Under the pieces are notes generated by a model. The model did no database searches, was not told where the DNA came from, and was given only the letters and a program-made list of their open reading frames with translations. A DNA stretch of 64,000 bases, from NCBI GenBank assembly GCA_037178625.1, contig CM074131.1, positions 4,526,001 to 4,590,000 on the forward strand, given 5' to 3'. Position 1 is the first letter of the stretch. Every line of letters begins with the position of its first letter. Positions 51,101-64,000 of the stretch are shown here, in pieces. This stretch comes from Skeletonema tropicum (Eukaryota; Bacillariophyta; Thalassiosirophyceae; Thalassiosirales; Thalassiosiraceae). The position numbers were made by a program, and so were the translations under genes.

Positions 51101-54100
51101 TTGTCACCCTCCATTCCCTGGCAATCGACCTACTCATATACCTACACGCAGGCCCATCGAGTTCGCCATTTTAGCATTGCATTGTGCATTGTTCATTCAC
51201 TGCGCTGATCTCTAGATAAACCCTTCTTGTCAACACGCACAAATTATTGCAATGCATCCGCCGACAACATGTTCGTCCTACTCATCTCAGGCTCAGGCTC
51301 TTCTCGATCACACGGTTGCGACAACTGCAACAATCAAAAGCCCGCACCGCAGCGAAATGATAAAAGTGATATGGATATGGCCGGCAGTTCTCCAAATGAA
51401 TGTCTCGCGCTCCTCTCCACAACTACACAGCGTTGATGTGAAACCAAATAATTATAATTATCAAACGAGTCAACAGCAGCAGCAACAACAACAACAACAT
51501 CTGACGAATAACAATCATCATTATATATCACGCAATGCTACAAAAATCATCAAGGGTGAAATTCATAACGTTTGTCTCACCATGCGATCTGATCCTCGCT
51601 ATTATATAAGTAGAAGTACTTCGAACAACTCCTCTTCCGATGGAGGTGATACAGCAGCAATGATGAGAAGAAGTCGATAGATTCGAATATGAAGATTGTC
51701 ACCCTCCATTCCCTGGCAATCGACCTACTCATATACCTACACGCAGGCCCATCGAGTTCGCCATTTTAGCATTGCATTGTGCATTGTTCATTCACTGCGC
51801 TGATCTCTAGATAAACCCTTCTTGTCAACACGCACAAATTATTGCAATGCATCCGCCGACAACATGTTCGTCCTACTCATCTCAGGCTCAGGCTCTTCTC
51901 GATCACACGGTTGCGACAACTGCAACAACCAAAAGCCCGCACCGCAGCGAAATGATAAAAGTGATATGGATATGGCCGGCAGTTCTCCAAATGATGTCTC
52001 GCGCTCCTCTCCACAACTACACAGCGTTGATGTGAAACCAAATAATTATAATTATCAAACGAGTCAACAGCAGCAGCAACAACAACAACAACATCTGACG
52101 AATAACAATCATCATTATATATCACGCAATGCTACAAAAATCATCAAGGGTGAAATTCATAACGTTTGTCTCACCATGCGATCTGATCCTCGCTATTATA
52201 TAAGTAGAAGTACTTCGAACAACTCCTCTTCCGATGGAGGTGATACAGCAGCAATGATGAGAAGAAGTCGATAGATTCGAATATGAAGATTGTCACCCTC
52301 CATTCCCTGGCAATCGACCTACTCATATACCTACACGCAGGCCCATCGAGTTCGCCATTTTAGCATTGCATTGTGCATTGTTCATTCACTGCGCTGATCT
52401 CTAGATAAACCCTTCTTGTCAACACGCACAAATTATTGCAATGCATCCGCCGACAACATGTTCGTCCTACTCATCTCAGGCTCAGGCTCTTCTCGATCAC
52501 ACGGTTGCGACAACTGCAACAACCAAAAGCCCCCCGCAGCGAAATGATAAAAGTGATATGGATATGGCCGGCAGTTCTCCAAATAATGTCTCGCGCTCCT
52601 CTCCACAACTACACAGCGTTGATGTGAAACCAAATAATTATAATTATCAAACGAGTCAACAGCAGCAGCAACAACAACAACAACAACATCTGACGAATAA
52701 CAATCATCATTATATATCACGCAATGCTACAAAAATCATCAAGGGTGAAATTCATAACGTTTGTCTCACCATGCGATCTGATCCTCGCTATTATATAAGT
52801 AGAAGTACTTCGAACAACTCCTCTTCCGATGGAGGTGATACAGCAGCAATGATGAGAAGAAGTCGATAGATTCGAATATGAAGATTGTCACCCTCCATTC
52901 CCTGGCAATCGACCTACTCATATACCTACACGCAGGCCCATCGAGTTCGCCATTTTAGCATTGCATTGTGCATTGTTCATTCACTGCGCTGATCTCTAGA
53001 TAAACCCTTCTTGTCAACACGCACAAATTATTGCAATGCATCCGCCGACAACATGTTCGTCCTACTCATCTCAGGCTCAGGCTCTTCTCGATCACACGGT
53101 TGCGACAACTGCAACAACCAAAAGCCCGCACCCGCAGCGAAATGATAAAAGTGATATGGATATGGCCGGCAGTTCTCCAAATAATGTCTCGCGCTCCTCT
53201 CCACAACTACACAGCGTTGATGTGAAACCAAATAATTATAATTATCAAACGAGTCAACAGCAGCAGCAACAACAACAACAACATCTGACGAATAACAATC
53301 ATCATTATATATCACGCAATGCTACAAAAATCATCAAGGGTGAAATTCATAACGTTTGTCTCACCATGCGATCTGATCCTCGCTATTATATAAGTAGAAG
53401 TACTTCGAACAACTCCTCTTCCGATGGAGGTGATACAGCAGCAATGATGAGAAGAAGTCGATAGATTCGAATATGAAGATTGTCACCCTCCATTCCCTGG
53501 CAATCGACCTACTCATATACCTACACGCAGGCCCATCGAGTTCGCCATTTTAGCATTGCATTGTGCATTGTTCATTCACTGCGCTGATCTCTAGATAAAC
53601 CCTTCTTGTCAACACGCACAAATTATTGCAATGCATCCGCCGACAACATGTTCGTCCTACTCATCTCAGGCTCAGGCTCTTCTCGATCACACGGTTGCGA
53701 CAACTGCAACAACCAAAAGCCCCGCAGCGAAATGATAAAAGTGATATGGATATGGCCGGCAGTTCTCCAAATAATGTCTCGCGCTCCTCTCCACAACTAC
53801 ACAGCGTTGATGTGAAACCAAATAATTATAATTATCAAACGAGTCAACAGCAGCAGCAACAACAACAACAACATCTGACGAATAACAATCATCATTATAT
53901 ATCACGCAATGCTACAAAAATCATCAAGGGTGAAATTCATAACGTTTGTCTCACCATGCAATCTGATCCTCGCTATTATATAAGTAGAAGTACTTCGAAC
54001 AACTCCTCTTCCGATGGAGGTGATACAGCAGCAATGATGAGAAGAAGTCGATAGATTCGAATATGAAGATTGTCACCCTCCATTCCCTGGCAATCGACCT

Positions 54101-57100
54101 ACTCATATACCTACACGCAGGCCCATCGAGTTCGCCATTTTAGCATTGCATTGTGCATTGTTCATTCACTGCGCTGATCTCTAGATAAACCCTTCTTGTC
54201 AACACGCACAAATTATTGCAATGCATCCGCCGACAACATGTTCGTCCTACTCATCTCAGGCTCAGGCTCTTCTCGATCACACGGTTGCGACAACTGCAAC
54301 AATCAAAAGCCCGCAGCGAAATGATAAAAGTGATATGGATATGGCCGGCAGTTCTCCAAATGATGTCTCGCGCTCCTCTCCACAACTACACAGCGTTGAT
54401 GTGAAACCAAATAATTATAATTATCAAACGAGTCAACAGCAGCAGCAACAACAACAACAACATCTGACGAATAACAATCATCATTATATATCACGCAATG
54501 CTACAAAAATCATCAAGGGTGAAATTCATAACGTTTGTCTCACCATGCGATCTGATCCTCGCTATTATATAAGTAGAAGTACTTCGAACAACTCCTCTTC
54601 CGATGGAGGTGATACAGCAGCAATGATGAGAAGAAGTCGATAGATTCGAATATGAAGATTGTCACCCTCCATTCCCTGGCAATCGACCTACTCATATACC
54701 TACACGCAGGCCCATCGAGTTCGCCATTTTAGCATTGCATTGTGCATTGTTCATTCACTGCGCTGATCTCTAGATAAACCCTTCTTGTCAACACGCACAA
54801 ATTATTGCAATGCATCCGCCGACAACATGTTCGTCCTACTCATCTCAGGCTCAGGCTCTTCTCGATCACACGGTTGCGACAACTGCAACAACCAAAAGCC
54901 CGCAGCGAAATGATAAAAGTGATATGGATATGGCCGGCAGTTCTCCAAATGATGTCTCGCGCTCCTCTCCACAACTACACAGCGTTGATGTGAAACCAAA
55001 TAATTATAATTATCAAACGAGTCAACAGCAGCAGCAACAACAACAACAACATCTGACGAATAACAATCATCATTATATATCACGCAATGCTACAAAAATC
55101 ATCAAGGGTGAAATTCATAACGTTTGTCTCACCATGCGATCTGATCCTCGCTATTATATAAGTAGAAGTACTTCGAACAACTCCTCTTCCGATGGAGGTG
55201 ATACAGCAGCAATGATGAGAAGAAGTCGATAGATTCGAATATGAAGATTGTCACCCTCCATTCCCTGGCAATCGACCTACTCATATACCTACACGCAGGC
55301 CCATCGAGTTCGCCATTTTAGCATTGCATTGTGCATTGTTCATTCACTGCGCTGATCTCTAGATAAACCCTTCTTGTCAACACGCACAAATTATTGCAAT
55401 GCATCCGCCGACAACATGTTCGTCCTACTCATCTCAGGCTCAGGCTCTTCTCGATCACACGGTTGCGACAACTGCAACAATCAAAAGCCCCGCAGCGAAA
55501 TGATAAAAGTGATATGGATATGGCCGGCAGTTCTCCAAATAATGTCTCGCGCTCCTCTCCACAACTACACAGCGTTGATGTGAAACCAAATAATTATAAT
55601 TATCAAACGAGTCAACAGCAGCAGCAACAACAACAACAACATCTGACGAATAACAATCATCATTATATATCACGCAATGCTACAAAAATCATCAAGGGTG
55701 AAATTCATAACGTTTGTCTCACCATGCGATCTGATCCTCGCTATTATATAAGTAGAAGTACTTCGAACAACTCCTCTTCCGATGGAGGTGATACAGCAGC
55801 AATGATGAGAAGAAGTCGATAGATTCGAATATGAAGATTGTCACCCTCCATTCCCTGGCAATCGACCTACTCATATACCTACACGCAGGCCCATCGAGTT
55901 CGCCATTTTAGCATTGCATTGTGCATTGTTCATTCACTGCGCTGATCTCTAGATAAACCCTTCTTGTCAACACGCACAAATTATTGCAATGCATCCGCCG
56001 ACAACATGTTCGTCCTACTCATCTCAGGCTCAGGCTCTTCTCGATCACACGGTTGCGACAACTGCAACAATCAAAAGCCCGCACCGCAGCGAAATGATAA
56101 AAGTGATATGGATATGGCCGGCAGTTCTCCAAATGATGTCTCGCGCTCCTCTCCACAACTACACAGCGTTGATGTGAAACCAAATAATTATAATTATCAA
56201 ACGAGTCAACAGCAGCAGCAACAACAACAACAACATCTGACGAATAACAATCATCATTATATATCACGCAATGCTACAAAAATCATCAAGGGTGAAATTC
56301 ATAACGTTTGTCTCACCATGCGATCTGATCCTCGCTATTATATAAGTAGAAGTACTTCGAACAACTCCTCTTCCGATGGAGGTGATACAGCAGCAATGAT
56401 GAGAAGAAGTCGATAGATTCGAATATGAAGATTGTCACCCTCCATTCCCTGGCAATCGACCTACTCATATACCTACACGCAGGCCCATCGAGTTCGCCAT
56501 TTTAGCATTGCATTGTGCATTGTTCATTCACTGCGCTGATCTCTAGATAAACCCTTCTTGTCAACACGCACAAATTATTGCAATGCATCCGCCGACAACA
56601 TGTTCGTCCTACTCATCTCAGGCTCAGGCTCTTCTCGATCACACGGTTGCGACAACTGCAACAATCAAAAGCCCGCAGCGAAATGATAAAAGTGATATGG
56701 ATATGGCCGGCAGTTCTCCAAATGATGTCTCGCGCTCCTCTCCACAACTACACAGCGTTGATGTGAAACCAAATAATTATAATTATCAAACGAGTCAACA
56801 GCAGCAGCAACAACAACAACAACATCTGACGAATAACAATCATCATTATATATCACGCAATGCTACAAAAATCATCAAGGGTGAAATTCATAACGTTTGT
56901 CTCACCATGCGATCTGATCCTCGCTATTATATAAGTAGAAGTACTTCGAACAACTCCTCTTCCGATGGAGGTGATACAGCAGCAATGATGAGAAGAAGTC
57001 GATAGATTCGAATATGAAGATTGTCACCCTCCATTCCCTGGCAATCGACCTACTCATATACCTACACGCAGGCCCATCGAGTTCGCCATTTTAGCATTGC

Positions 57101-57256
57101 ATTGTGCATTGTTCATTCACTGCGCTGATCTCTAGATAAACCCTTCTTGTCAACACGCACAAATTATTGCAATGCATCCGCCGACAACATGTTCGTCCTA
57201 CTCATCTCAGGCTCAGGCTCTTCTCGATCACACGGTTGCGACAACTGCAACAATCA

Positions 57257-59603
57257 ATCTGTACGAGATCTATCCAAAAATGCAATAAAAAGGATGATTT
57301 TGTGATTTATCTACAAGAAAATATTTTTCGGCTCAGCATCTCCAACTGGGAATGACTGTCAAATGGGACCATCTCCAACTGGGATGACTGTCAAATGGGA
57401 CTTTTTACACCCCACTGCCGAATCACTGCCGAATCCCGGATTTTGACTGCCGAACACCCGAAACCTTACGGGTGTGGTCTTGGGGGAGACGTATCCCAAC
57501 CGTATCATAGTGATCTCAAGGCCGAGCGTAGCAAATCTGTTGCGGCTGTTCTGAATTCTGAAGATGCGAAGGGCCAACAAAGAATGTAGCAGTGACCGTG
57601 GGTATGACATGATCGCATTATCTGATGGCAAGAGAACTGTCTTATTCAAGGAGAAAGAGTTTCGAATCGATCCACAAGGCACTGTTATCAAAGGCTGCAC
57701 AATATAAAAAAGTCGAGCGGTGGTACCAGTCATGTTGGGAAGGAAAGGGGCAGGGAAGGCAAGAAAGCCTTGCAAAAGAAGCTCTTACGGCAAGAGGCAG
57801 CAGCGCAGGGAAGAAGTAGTCAAAGTTATAGATTTGCCGTTTCTCAGATACATCATGAGCATATCCGTCTCCGCTCTTGCTATTGGAAAGCTGAAAAGAT
57901 GAAATAAGAGTCAAACACCTCATGTGGCTTCTCCCCGAGGAGCTCCTCCGCCGATACAACCTCCTTCAATGACTTAGCCTCCGTTGCATTCTTCTCTTCT
58001 GATTGAAACAACTCGAGTTCTTTCATGGCTCGACGGATTTGCCCATCTTACATCCAATCATCGAGCGGGAAATCAACACCGTATACCCGCACGCTGTGTA
58101 CAAGCGCCGACAAAGCCAAAATAGTCAATAATCTTGTTATCATCATAAATAGGGGAGCGATTAAATCTATTCAGGTTTTTATTGACTAAAATATGCGACG
58201 CTAGTGCGTGGGTTATACATAAACACCACATTAACGGATAAATAGATCCACCACAGCGACCGCTGTTATTCCATTTCATCACATTTCAAGGAAAGGAAGA
58301 GCATTCTTGATCACAATACTTGCACCGGGCGTGATGCGTTTTTCCCACCTTATGCTCTCAACGTCAAGCTGCTGTCTTGGATTGCAAGAGCAAGGCTCAT
58401 CCTCTTTCTCGTTAGAATGCCACACCATCCCCAGAATGCATCGCAAAGGCATCCCAATTGTCAGGTTGAATCGTTACGAATGTTACAGTGATTCGTTCAT
58501 TAGTTCCACTATCGATTCTTTCGTACTTCGTTGCAATCAATATCAACTCGATTGATCGAATGAAGCAATGCTGCCTGCTTGAGCAATGAAATGGCTAGCA
58601 ATGCGAAAGAAAAGCGAATGGATTTTACAGGTTCCAATCTTGCCTGCGAGAACAAAGGCCAGTCTGCCGCCTGCCGCCGACCCCATCGCCTGCCTCTTGC
58701 AGGCATGGGGTCGGCGTTCCAAAATCAAATCAAAGATACCAGTGTGGCTTCCTGAGGTTGCCATTCATCTTTCAGCTTCAGCTGCATGCATCCGTCATGT
58801 ACTGCTTCATCTCTTCTCTATTACTCGCACACGGTGCACCCTAGTCAAGTTCGGCCTTCCAAATGGCGGGTTCGAGTTGTGTCTATTAACTATGGATCTT
58901 CGTCCGTACCAACTGCCTGTCTGGAACTCATCCTTCCTTAGCGGTCGCTTTTTGAGATCTTCGACCAATCAAGCTAGAATGGATCAGATCTCATCTGATC
59001 TACAGCAGTGTCTTTGTGAGGGCCTTGGCCGAGCAGTGATCATCATGGTATCGCCGATCTATCCAGCAGTGTATTTTGGAATCTCGCATAACAATTATTG
59101 TCAAGGTCGGTGCTGCTGATCGTCTAGGAGTGTAGTTTGTGAGGGCGACCGCAGGGAGGCCGAACAGTGATTATTGTACTATGTAATTGATAGCGCTTGA
59201 GACGAGGATTCCAAGAGTAGTCTCATTGCTATCTACATCTACTCCTTTTTGAAATATTGGATTTGGATTGTCGATCTGGGGCCCAGTATTCAGTATTCGG
59301 ATTCTAGTTGTAGACCCCTCTCGAGTTGAGTCGAATGACAAAAACTCGATATTTGGCCTTGCAACTGCAACCAATCGATAGAGCGCAACGAGAGCTTGCG
59401 AATACTGGTCGAATCGAATCAAACCGATGGAGAGGACAAGAGTTATGGATGGATTACTGAATCTGAATGGTCGGTGAGCAAAGAGGGGGGATAGTGTTTA
59501 CGTTTACTTTGGTTACTTAGTTATATTCATATTACATTATTACTTGAATGTCCATGTCCATCTACCATCATCTATCTCTCCTACCATACCATACCACTCA
59601 ATC
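57257..59603. other. Region with no supported gene
   Basis: Several ORFs of 60-180 codons overlap on both strands without recognisable motifs or consistent splice structure. Seen: a doubled CATCTCCAACTGGG...CAAATGGGAC block (57329-57400), tandem CACTGCCGAATC (about 57411-57432), and a strong hairpin at 58675-58716. Confidence 0.5.
58675..58716. repeat. 18-bp-stem hairpin
   Basis: CGCCGACCCCAT, one bulged base, GCCTGC, a 5-base loop (CTCTT), then the exact complement of both arms. It is GC-rich and isolated from any ORF I trust; it could be a structured RNA or the centre of a small inverted-repeat element. Confidence 0.6.
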
Positions 59604-62600
59604 TCAATATAATCCACCCACGTGTTGAGCATCCGACAAACAGCCCACCAAATGATGATCGGAATCCAACATGGAGGATTCACCTTCGAAAGCCGTCATT
59701 AAGCTTAGCTTTCCTCCTCCTCCGTTGCTGTTGCCGCCACCACTTCCTCTTCCTCCAATCCCCCGCCTCATTGTTGATGAATGCCTCTTGCGTTGATTCC
59801 GAAGTATAGATGCAGCATGACGAGCTGACATCCTCCGACTGCCGGATTGAGTTCCGAACGTACCATTGTTTTGGTTGACGGCCTCCCACTTACCGTTTGG
59901 AGTGATGGTAACAACAGCATGATTCTTCATCATGATGCTGCGTTCGGGGCTCTCTTGCACCAAACTTCCTTGCACCTTTAGCCTCTTCTTCTCCATAGAC
60001 ATGTGACTAATATCATGATACATGACGTCAACCGCATTCGAACAGACATCCAGTTCCGAACTGTACGTCTTGAGCATACTCACGAGCATCTCCCGAAATT
60101 CTCCAAGGTCACTACGGGCGTGATCTTTGGTGATCTTGTGCAAGAGATCGTAGAGTGACACATTGGGCATCATTCTCTGCATGGTCATGAGTAGCAGTTC
60201 GCTTAACATGGTGGATATGGAAGTAGAGAGGTGCTGACTCGAATCTTTGGGATCTCGGAGCATGCCTTTGGCATTGACAAGTCGATCGAGGACATGGAAC
60301 CACAGGAGTGGACCGCGTTCGTTGTCCAAAGTGACGTGATCATTTTTATTCCTTTCACACAGATCCAGCACAGCGGAGAGAATTTGTTTCAGGCTGCTCT
60401 TCTCTTTTTCAGTCACTTCATTTTGATGCGTGCTCAACTTGGAGTTGAATGCCCGTCGTGATGCAAACGACTGGTTCTTGGCATCGTTCTCCAAGAAAAT
60501 ATTCCTCAGATTTACCAATCGTGTGTCAAGTGTCTGAAGCATTAATTGAAGCGCTCCCGAAACATCCCCCATTCGTTCCAGCAAATAAGCGCTAGCATCA
60601 GCAATCTTTCGCTTTTGACAGAGATCCAACGCATCCTTCAATCGATAGCCTTGATTGGTCGATAGATATTGATACACTCGGTCGGGCTGGAAATGTGCCA
60701 TCAGCGTAAGGTATCTTTGGTGATGGTTAGTAGTCAAGTGTGCAAGCAGCTCCTGGGATGAAACTGTGTCCATCTTGTTCAACTCGCCAGATATTACTGC
60801 ATCAAGGAACGAGTACGCCACTCTGCCCGAGTCCATTTTCTCAAGAGACGAAATAATCATGCTGAGTTTCCCTACAAACATTTCTCCGACGAGCTGAGCT
60901 GCATGGACGGCATCCAACTTGATTAATTCTGGAAGTCTTCGAAGTACGATGCCCCGAAAATACCTGCTCGAGCTTGATGCATCGTTGACGTTGCCGCTGG
61001 AACACTCTTTCATTACATAGGCGAAGACGCCCTTTCGAAAATCATCATCCTTGTCAATGAGGTAACAATCGATGGAGCGATTAAAGTGTTGCTGGCATTT
61101 ATCGGACATCTCTGGTTGATCTAGCGTCACGGAAACCCCCGCCTTGTGAAGGAAAAGAGATCCCCTAGTCGATTTCGCCTCTTCAATAGTACGCAGCACC
61201 TCGTCCAACTCATAAGACGAGCGGGGCAGTGCCTGCAATAACGAAACAATTTCAGACTCCGATGATCCATTTTTACTGCACATGCGTTTGAAAATCTCAG
61301 TAGTAAGACTTGTTGAGGTCTGCACCACACCGAGCTTCAGGTACTTGGGGAGGAAGTCCAGGAAGGCATCCTTTGCTTTGATAGATAGGAGCATGACTTG
61401 CTTTTTCGAATCCGAGTGGCGGAAGGACGACATGACGTCATTTGATACGTCCCCCATGATGATGGATGATAGCGTATCAAAAATGCGCTGCCTGTTGGGG
61501 AGCATGTCATTGTTGTTGGGGCGACTTAATTCTAGGCCACTTTCTTCCGACTGTTCCCTTTCGAGCGTCGTGTCTGGTGCATAATCTACCGCGAGCTGAC
61601 TTTCACGAGAATTATCCAAGAAATGCGCTGCTGGGTCATCAAACACAATCGCTAGACAATCAAGGAATGCTTTGACGTCGATCAATATTAATGCTCGGAG
61701 GTATGGATAAGATAGAGAACGAATACCACGAGAGACTGGTCGATGTGGCATGTTGGCGCTTGGGCGAAGTGGAGTCGCGCTTTCAGTGAGAAGGAGAGTA
61801 AATAACTCCTGACGCAGTGTGTGCACACGCTCCTCTAACTCCAGCGCAATCCCCTTTGGAAATGATTTCCCTTCGAAACAATATTTCAAATAGAGACTGC
61901 AAAGGAATGAGAAATGAGTCTTGAAATGAAAAGAGCAAGGCGTGCAATGAAAAGATACTTACAGCGCTTTGTAGCCATACTGTTCAAACCTGCTTTGTGG
62001 GTTACCGTCACCTCTTCGTTCTGCGTGAATACCTTCTGACTCGTCTGCCAACTCAAATACTGCATCAAACAAGATTTCTAGCGGAGACACGTAGTCATTC
62101 AATCCACTCGAATAAACATGAAGCAAACCTGTGTAAAGTGAATTCTTCTTCAACAGCGTCAAGATAGAATCGAAGTCCATTAAGCTGCAGTCCATGTGCA
62201 GCAAGCACCGCTCAACCATAGATAGTTCCTTCATATCCCTACAATGAGCTACAAACATCACCATTGCCTCAGGTGCAATATAAGTCAACTTGTCATTCAA
62301 CACGTAAGTTTCCATTACGTCAAGAAATACGTTGATGAAACGTGCTTCATAAAAGCAGCGGAAGATAGGACCAAAGAGCAAATCCAGCCGTCTCGTAACG
62401 ACACAAAACTCAATGCAAACCCCGGACAACATCTCGAAATGACTCTGCGCAAAGTTCATTTGACTAGAAGCCTTGCCACTAGCATATGACATTTCCAACT
62501 GCGATGACTCTGGTGCGTTGTCTATTGCCAAGGTCAAGTAGCGCATGAGTAACTCCGCCATCCAAATTTCATCTTCGGTAAGTGAAGATGAAGCCATGGC

Positions 62601-64000
62601 ACCTGAATGCTTCATGCTCATGGACGTAGGACTACGCCTCCTGTCCTCTTGACTAGAAATACTACTTTCGTAGTGATCCAACGCTAGTGCCAACGCTTCA
62701 AGCCACTGGCCACCGTCTTCCAACGATTTGATCTGCTCTCTCATTCCCATGACGGTAATCTGCTTAATTCCCTCCTCACAAAGTATAAGCAAACGATTGT
62801 CATTAGAACGGATGCTATTCATGAAAGTAGTGCGGGTAGCATCTCCCGATAGTTGTGAACTTGAGCTACTCAACGCAAACTCTGCATAGACCAATTTGAT
62901 TCCCGAAAAGTCAAGTCGCTCTTGCATAGTCATGATGACAGTATCGATGAGGGTAAATTCATTCTCCATCGTCAGGTAGACAAGAGAACGTTTTCCGAGC
63001 CAATTCAATGCCACCACTGGAGAAGATGCATCAAATTCATCGTGCAATCCAAAGGCAGGGTTATGTATCACCCCATCATCTCCGTCATCACTCTCATCCC
63101 GTGGGGGGAAACTAGCACGTAAGAATTGGAGAGAGCATCCCCATGCTCGAGCTAAAATAGGCGAGACAGCATGCCCACCACCAGAAACGAGAGCCCAACC
63201 CCATGATAGAATAGGCAGAAAAGGCAACTCGGGTCCCTTGTTTTGCGTCTCTTTCTTCCTGTTCTCCGTGGTGTGGTAGGTCGATGTTGAGATATATGTC
63301 GAGGCATAGTTGGTAGATGCGTAGGAGGTAGCATAACTTGATGCGTAGGACGTGGCATAACTTGATGCGTAGGATGTGGCATAACTTGACGCATACGAGG
63401 AAGCGTAGTGAGATGATGCCATAGACGATTTGCTATCATCTTCCTCAACATTCGGTATCTCAATCGATGGATCGATCTTTTGCAACGCAGGCCCCGCCCA
63501 TCGATGAAGTACGTTCACCTTGGGCACGACAGAGATTGCAAACGAACTCCGAGAGGACGATAGGGCAATCAACACAATCTTGTTCATCGATGGGTGATAA
63601 TCCATACTTTCCATCGATTTACCTCCCATTTCATCTTCAAACGAAGGAAGTGAATCCATCGCCAATATCTGCCCCGATGTACCATCCAACAAAAGTTCTG
63701 TTTCCAACGAGTACGTTGACCACAACCTCCCCTTGGTAAAGGTAAGTTTATTCACAATCCCATTCGCATCGACACTAACAGCCCCAATTTCCTTATTCTC
63801 ACTCTGCCTACCGCCTGAAGCTGTCATGGGGAGTGCATTCAATCGAACAGTAGCAATGGATGACGAGTGCAAGTCAATGGTACTACAGAGAACTGATCCC
63901 TTGATAATATCCCAAAGAATAATCTTGCCAGTCCCATATCCAGCCATGAGGTAATCACCATTCGGCGAGATATCAATCGAAGTTACTGACCCAGTTAACG
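59604..64000 (-). CDS. VPS8: VPS8-like CORVET tethering subunit (5' end beyond the window)
   Basis: Two exons in view: 64000-61963 and 61896-59604, joined in frame across a 66-bp intron (GTAAGT..GCAG); the frame is open to the window edge. The visible N-terminal part reads as WD40 blades (SIDISPNGDYLMAGY, GTGKIILWD). Then LNWLGKRSLVYLTMENEF and LICEEG-like strands follow, and a helical-repeat region whose LNDKLTYIAPEAMV, LLHMDCSLMDFDSIL and SSGLNDYVSPLEILFD match the VPS8 core domain. VPS8 acts in the CORVET complex, which tethers early endosomes with Rab5-type GTPases. A Ser/Tyr/Ala/Thr repeat interrupts the beta-propeller region (about 63300-63425). The C-terminus ends in a basic and Gly/Asn-rich tail; the RING finger found at the end of animal and yeast VPS8 is not evident. 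Confidence 0.85.

Larger units (their letters stand above)
44328..57256 (+). repeat. Tandem array of about 22 copies of a 589-596-bp unit
   Basis: The ATGCATCCGCC mark of each unit falls at 44725, 45320, 45916, 46511, 47105, 47699, 48292, 48881, 49470, 50064, 50658, 51252, 51847, 52441, 53036, 53631, 54221, 54810, 55399, 55989, 56583 and 57172. Copies are almost identical except at three sites: a C-rich run after AAAAG (forms CCCGCACCCGCAG, CCCGCACCGCAG, CCGCACCGCAG, CCCGCAG, CCCCGCAG, CCCCCCGCAG), CAA(C/T)CAAAAG, and CAAAT(A/G)ATGTC. Single copies have an extra A (second), an extra base (51252 copy), one more CAA (52441 copy) or an A for G (53631 copy). The array breaks off within the unit at 57256. 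Confidence 0.97.

Noticed and set aside
44328..57256. CRISPR array
   Set aside because: Units are about 594 bp with no repeat-spacer alternation, and the window is eukaryotic.
57359..57959. Overlapping ORFs of 60-138 codons on both strands
   Set aside because: No motif, no start context and no splice support; they are not distinguishable from chance.

Overview
The window is nuclear DNA from a eukaryotic microalga, most likely a diatom. The host genes have short introns with GT..AG borders. The recognisable families fit a stramenopile: a copia-type RNase H close to diatom CoDi elements, a cysteine-rich RING-like finger of a kind I associate with diatoms, a GlmS-like amidotransferase fused to membrane segments and EF-hands, and a VPS8-type endosomal tethering subunit. 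There are no bacterial operons, rRNA or CRISPR, and I recognised no tRNA. Species cannot be fixed from the sequence alone.

Layout. 1-4376: an LTR retrotransposon (LTR-RT1) whose 3' LTR abuts a truncated copy of a secreted-protein gene. 4383-13075: a four-unit tandem array, period about 2.47 kb. Each unit carries a four-exon gene for a 170-residue six-cysteine secreted protein (first copy truncated), an antisense RING-like pseudogene and an AG microsatellite; the first three units also carry a MITE-like element. A 31-bp minisatellite lies before each intact gene. 13293-14456: a histidine-phosphatase (phosphoglycerate-mutase-like) gene. 14624-29517 (minus): one large host gene (GATase type 2 + SIS + membrane + EF-hand), split by a 10-kb LTR retrotransposon (LTR-RT2, 18255-28265) with near-identical LTRs and a 5-bp target duplication. 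LTR-RT2 is itself interrupted by a 4.4-kb element (element 3).

29610-42098: two more members of the element 3 family in inverted orientation (element 1, 29610-34939; element 2, 38182-42098) on either side of about 3.2 kb of mostly non-coding DNA. All three share a 5' end starting TC plus a GC-rich hairpin, the inverted complement of that hairpin about 65 bp inside the 3' end, a helicase-like C-terminal lobe gene and paired subterminal repeats. I read them as a candidate rolling-circle (Helitron-like) family. Element 2 sits in the only intron of another small secreted-protein gene (38043-42606).

43828-44327 is a 500-N assembly gap. 44328-57256 is a tandem array of about 22 copies of a 589-596-bp unit with a Q/N/S-rich ORF. 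57257-59603 holds no gene I can support. 59604-64000 (minus) is the 3' part of a VPS8-like gene running off the window edge.

The window is therefore a few ordinary host genes embedded in recent, nested and duplicated repeats. The best leads are the terminal structure and orphan helicase lobe of the element family, the host fusion protein that its neighbour retrotransposon has just broken, and the hotspot-driven variation in the tandem array.
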